From: Candidatus Cloacimonadota bacterium | Lineage (GTDB): Bacteria; Cloacimonadota; Cloacimonadia; JGIOTU-2 | DNA: 6,273 bases | Direction of reading: 5' to 3' | Assembly: GCA_021158425.1 (NCBI GenBank) | Contig: JAGGUR010000098.1 | Coordinates: 1 to 6,273, forward strand | Position numbers and translations under genes: made by a program | Notes under the pieces: model-generated | The model's input: the letters and a program-made list of their open reading frames with translations, nothing else | What the model was told of the DNA's origin: nothing | Databases searched by the model: none | In this document: positions 4,204 to 6,273 of the stretch, in pieces | Position numbering within the stretch: position 1 is the stretch's first letter | Layout: each line of letters starts with the position of its first letter

Positions 4204-5604
4204 TTAATGTCGAAGTAACCACTTCCATAATGGAATAATCTTGATAGTTGTTCCCTCTATTTCTACCTCCCCTTTTTCATCTTCAGTGATAATTACAAGA
4301 TTGCTTGCATTCAGTTCATTCTTTGCTGCCAATAAACCTTCAATTTCTCTATTTCTCGTTCTCTTGTCTGTTAATGAAAAACAAACCTGGACAGCATCTT
4401 CAATTTTTAATCCTCTTTTTAATACAAAGTCAACTTCTTGACCTTTTTTTGATTTCCAGTAGAAAATCTCTTTGTTTCTCCTTTTTAATTCTAGAAACAC
4501 CATATTTTCGTAAACATGTCCTATATTTTCAGAGAATTTAAAAGCAACTGAATTGCTTAATGCCGAATCAACTGAGTAAATTTTAGAAGGGTTATAAATC
4601 TGCCTTTTAACTGAGTAGGAAAATAAGTCCACTTTGAAAAACAAAAAGACATTGTCTAGCATCTCTAAATAGTTCTTTATAGTATTGAGACTCTTTACAC
4701 CTACCATATCCCTGAGATTTTTGTAACTTTGTATTGTCCCTATATTTGAAGCCAAAAATAAAGTAAGTTCTTTTATCTCTTTTATATTTCTTATTGAATA
4801 TCTCGCAATTACATCTCGGTAAATTATATCTTTAAGGTATTGTTCTAGAAGTGTATTATCACTAATCTTTAAGACCTCAGGGAAACCACCTAACTTAAGA
4901 TACTCCTTAAATAATTTTTTTATTTCTATTCTCTTCTCTCGCGAGTAAAAATCTTTCCCAGTTACTGAATATTTCCTTAAAGATAAAAATTCATTAAAGG
5001 AGAATGGATAAACAATTAGTTGCCTATTTCTTCCTGTCAATGCAGTAGATATTTCAGAACTCAACAATGTTGCATTTGAACCAGTTACAAATATTTTTAT
5101 ATCCTCAAATTCATAAAGTCTATTTACCCATTTCTCCCAGCCTTTCACATTCTGAATTTCATCTAAGAAAAAGTATTTTCTCGCCCTGGGATGATAAATT
5201 TCAAGAAATATTTCATAAACTTGCTCAAAGTCTTTAATATCAAATTCTGTAAATCTTTCATCTTCAAAATTTAGGGGGTGGAATAAAATAAACTATACAT
5301 TTACAACTCTAATATTGTTTGATAATAGTTATTTATACTTGTTACTTGTAAAAGTTATTCTATTCCACCCCCTTAGATAGAGAATATTATCGTGTGGGAC
5401 ACTATATTTTTCAATAATATCATCGCAAATTAATCTCATAAGCGAGGACTTGCCACCTCTTCTTATTCCTGTAATTATGATGATTTCCCTTTGTTTTAGA
5501 AAGGTGTTAATATCCTTCTGAATTTCTCTTTTAACAAGTTCAGTCTTTGTTAAAAACTTCTCTTTATGTTCAACTACTAATTCTTTTAATTTTTCTTTTT
5601 CCAT
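4204..5604 (-). pseudogene. AAA+/DUF4143 ATPase split by a 99-bp element
   Basis: The gene is complete in content but broken. The 5' piece (5604-5376) carries Walker A, GIRRGGKSS (46-54), and reads to NILYL. The 3' piece resumes NFEDERF at 5270 and holds Walker B YFFLDEIQ (110-117), VTGSN (139-143), LTGR (155-158), GGFP (205-208), and a DUF4143 end with YEN (331-333), EVDFV (356-360) and VQV (371-373). TTA plus the element add 102 bases, so the frame is kept, but the element introduces TAA and TAG stops. Without it, 432 residues are encoded, a normal family length. An internal GTG at 5148 could start a 314-aa protein lacking both Walker motifs; that product would not bind ATP normally. No good Shine-Dalgarno precedes the 5604 ATG. 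The lack of other damage suggests a recent insertion. Confidence 0.9.
5274..5372 (+). mobile_element. 99-bp MITE-like element inside the ATPase gene (MITE-1)
   Basis: The terminal inverted repeats are GGGGGTGGAATAAAATAA and TTATTCTATTCCACCCCC, 18 bp with one mismatch. They are flanked by TTA on both sides (5271-5273 and 5373-5375). Deleting the element and one TTA joins ATT-CTC-TAT-CTA to AAT-TTT-GAA-GAT, giving the family-typical ILYLNFED. No ORF is present. Three-base T-N-A duplications are known for part of the IS5 group, and TTA/TAA duplications for the related eukaryotic PIF/Harbinger elements. Assignment to an IS5-like transposase is therefore only a guess. Confidence 0.88.
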
Positions 5605-5686
5605 ATATTACACTACAATTGAAATATTTTGAGCAATATATTGCAATAGAAAAATAATGTGTTTAGCAATAATAAATAGAAAAAAG
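5605..5686 (-). promoter_or_regulatory. Upstream region of the split ATPase
   Basis: An AT-rich 82-bp leader without a clear promoter. TTGACA (5692-5687) comes from the end of the 25-bp repeat and has no matching -10 at normal spacing. TTGCAA (5646-5641) with TTCAAT (5623-5618) at 17 bases is a weak pair that would give a very short leader. A perfect 12-bp palindrome, GCAATATATTGC (5633-5644), overlaps it and could be an operator. Confidence 0.3.
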
Positions 5687-5711
5687 TGTCAACCATATTT
5701 AGGACTTGACA
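5687..5711 (-). repeat. 25-bp dispersed repeat, copy B (inverted)
   Basis: Exact reverse complement of 58-82 over all 25 bases (TGTCAACCATATTTAGGACT start). It separates the tandem hairpin array from the upstream region of the split ATPase. The two copies face each other in inverted orientation, 5.6 kb apart. Confidence 0.85.
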
Positions 5712-5718
5712 GGACATA

Positions 5719-5868
5719 CCCTCCTAAAAGATGGGAGGGTAAACCCTCCTAAAAGATGGGAGGATAAACCCTCCTAAAAGATGGGAGGGTAAACCCTCCT
5801 AAAAGATGGGAGGGTAAACCCTCCAGAAAAATGGGAGGGCAAGCCCGCCAAAAAGATGGTGGGCAGGC
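5719..5868. repeat. Six tandem 25-bp hairpin units
   Basis: Units start at 5719, 5744, 5769, 5794, 5819 and 5844, each CCCTCC, nine-base loop (TAAAAGATG), GGAGGG, then TAAA. Units 1-4 are almost identical (unit 2 has GGAGGA). Units 5 and 6 diverge; unit 6 has CCCGCC with GGTGGG, still pairable with a G-U. Neighbouring units can also pair as GGAGGG-TTTA-CCCTCC on the minus strand. There are no spacers, so it is not a CRISPR, and the 25-bp period is not a multiple of three, so it is not a coding repeat. It lies between the aminotransferase terminator and the split ATPase. Confidence 0.9.
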
Positions 5869-5935
5869 AAGAAGGGGATTTTATTCGTCTGAACTCCACT
5901 AAAAGAATGTGAAGTCCAATCTTGAAAGATTGGGA
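5868..5935 (-). repeat. Terminator-bearing dispersed repeat, copy 3
   Basis: Positions 5868-5898 are identical over 31 bases to 3784-3814. The following CACTAAAAG and GTGAAGTCCA blocks match copies 1 and 2, with substitutions. The end towards the gene contains a separate hairpin, CCAATCTT-GA-AAGATTGG (5916-5933). The copy abuts the aminotransferase stop codon at 5940. Confidence 0.78.
5901..5922 (-). terminator. Repeat-borne terminator after the aminotransferase gene
   Basis: On the minus strand AGATTG, loop GACTTCA, CATTCT, then TTTT. Compared with copies 1 and 2 both stem sides have changed (AGACTG/CGGTCT), one change restoring a Watson-Crick pair and one leaving a T-T mismatch. It may compete with the CCAATCTT hairpin (5916-5933). 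It lies 18-40 bases after the stop codon. Confidence 0.5.
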
Positions 5936-5939
5936 AAGC

Positions 5940-6273
5940 TCATTTACTAAAAAATTCTTTTATCTTTTCTGATACATATTTAATCTCATCTTCTTTTAAT
6001 TGCTCTGACATTGGAAGAGACAAAATCTCATTAGCATATTGTTCATTAATAGGGAAATCACCTTCTTTATAACCTAAATCTTTATAAGCCTTCTGCAGAT
6101 GGCAAGGAATAGGATAATGCATTCCTGTATAAATTTGATTATCTTTTAGAAATTGCATAAGTTCATCTCTTTTTTGAGTTCTTATTACAAATAGATGATA
6201 GACATGTTTGGCTTCTGGCATTTCTGCTGGAAGAATAATTTCTTTACAATCACTCAAATACTTTCTGTACAAA
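5940..6273 (-). CDS. DegT/DnrJ/EryC1/StrS aminotransferase, C-terminal part
   Basis: The last 110 residues of a PLP-dependent sugar aminotransferase; the gene continues beyond the right edge. The first codon in view is TTG for an internal leucine, not a start. The recognisable C-terminal subdomain has KHVYHLFVIRT (about 22-32), then GMHYPIPCHLQKAYKDLGY (50-68), GDFPINEQYANEILSLPM (71-88) and a final amphipathic helix. This is the classic end of the DegT/StrS family, usually 360-400 residues, so about 70% including the PLP lysine lies outside. Such enzymes place an amino group on keto sugars for LPS, capsule, O-antigen or glycoprotein glycans. The substrate cannot be read from this part. With the gmhA remnant downstream it suggests a surface-polysaccharide locus. 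A repeat-borne terminator follows its stop. Confidence 0.92.
   Translation of the reverse strand, partial: LYRKYLSDCKEIILPAEMPEAKHVYHLFVIRTQKRDELMQFLKDNQIYTGMHYPIPCHLQKAYKDLGYKEGDFPINEQYANEILSLPMSEQLKEDEIKYVSEKIKEFFSK

Noticed and set aside
4241..4541. Two plus-strand frames of 66 and 78 codons
   Set aside because: Both are antisense to the DUF4143 end of the split ATPase and have no recognisable features.
4204..5148. A functional 314-aa protein from the GTG at 5148
   Set aside because: It lacks Walker A and Walker B, has no ribosome site, and its upstream frame continues the ATPase sequence up to the element.
5687..5692. TTGACA as a -35 box for the split ATPase
   Set aside because: It is part of the 25-bp dispersed repeat and no acceptable -10 lies 15-19 bases away.
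5719..5868. CRISPR array
   Set aside because: The 25-bp units follow one another directly without spacers, and no cas genes are present.

Overview
The window looks like a gene-poor, AT-rich stretch of an uncultured bacterial genome. The Shine-Dalgarno sites, a lipobox lipoprotein and a Sec signal peptide point to a diderm bacterium. The many short palindromes around TCCCGAT and the GECLW-type LysM domains resemble low-GC candidate-phylum genomes (for example WOR-3/Stahlbacteria or Omnitrophota), but this placement is an impression and was not tested. Every recognisable gene reads on the minus strand.

Layout in the direction of transcription (high to low coordinates). At 6273-5940 is the C-terminal end of a DegT/DnrJ/EryC1-type sugar aminotransferase. 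It is followed by a repeat-borne terminator (5901-5922), six tandem 25-bp hairpin units (5719-5868) and one arm of a 25-bp inverted repeat (5687-5711). From 5604 to 4204 lies an AAA+ ATPase/DUF4143 gene broken by a 99-bp MITE-like element with a TTA duplication. A second, related element sits exactly on its stop codon (4068-4203). Next comes the C-terminal stub of a phosphoheptose isomerase-like (GmhA/SIS) gene (4038-3904), another copy of the terminator repeat, a 100-bp element with CCCGTTAGATA ends, and a fragment of a second ATPase (3682-3419). After 300 bp of palindromes comes an intact 396-aa ATPase/DUF4143 gene (3049-1859) with its own promoter. It is followed by a third terminator repeat and the C-terminal stub of a PIN-domain (VapC-like) toxin (1749-1642). 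Last is a compact two-gene envelope operon, a small coiled-coil lipoprotein and a two-LysM secreted protein (1489-325), closed by a strong intrinsic terminator (155-203).

The aminotransferase and gmhA remnant suggest that the right half was once a surface-polysaccharide (LPS or capsule) locus. That locus now appears split and overwritten by ATPase genes, MITE-like elements and palindromic repeats. No transposase is visible. The main discovery is the pair of related TTA-targeting elements, both in one ATPase gene. Removing the first plus one TTA copy restores a single 432-codon frame with all expected motifs. A second observation is a dispersed repeat that carries a rho-independent terminator and lies just downstream of three unrelated stop codons in the same orientation.
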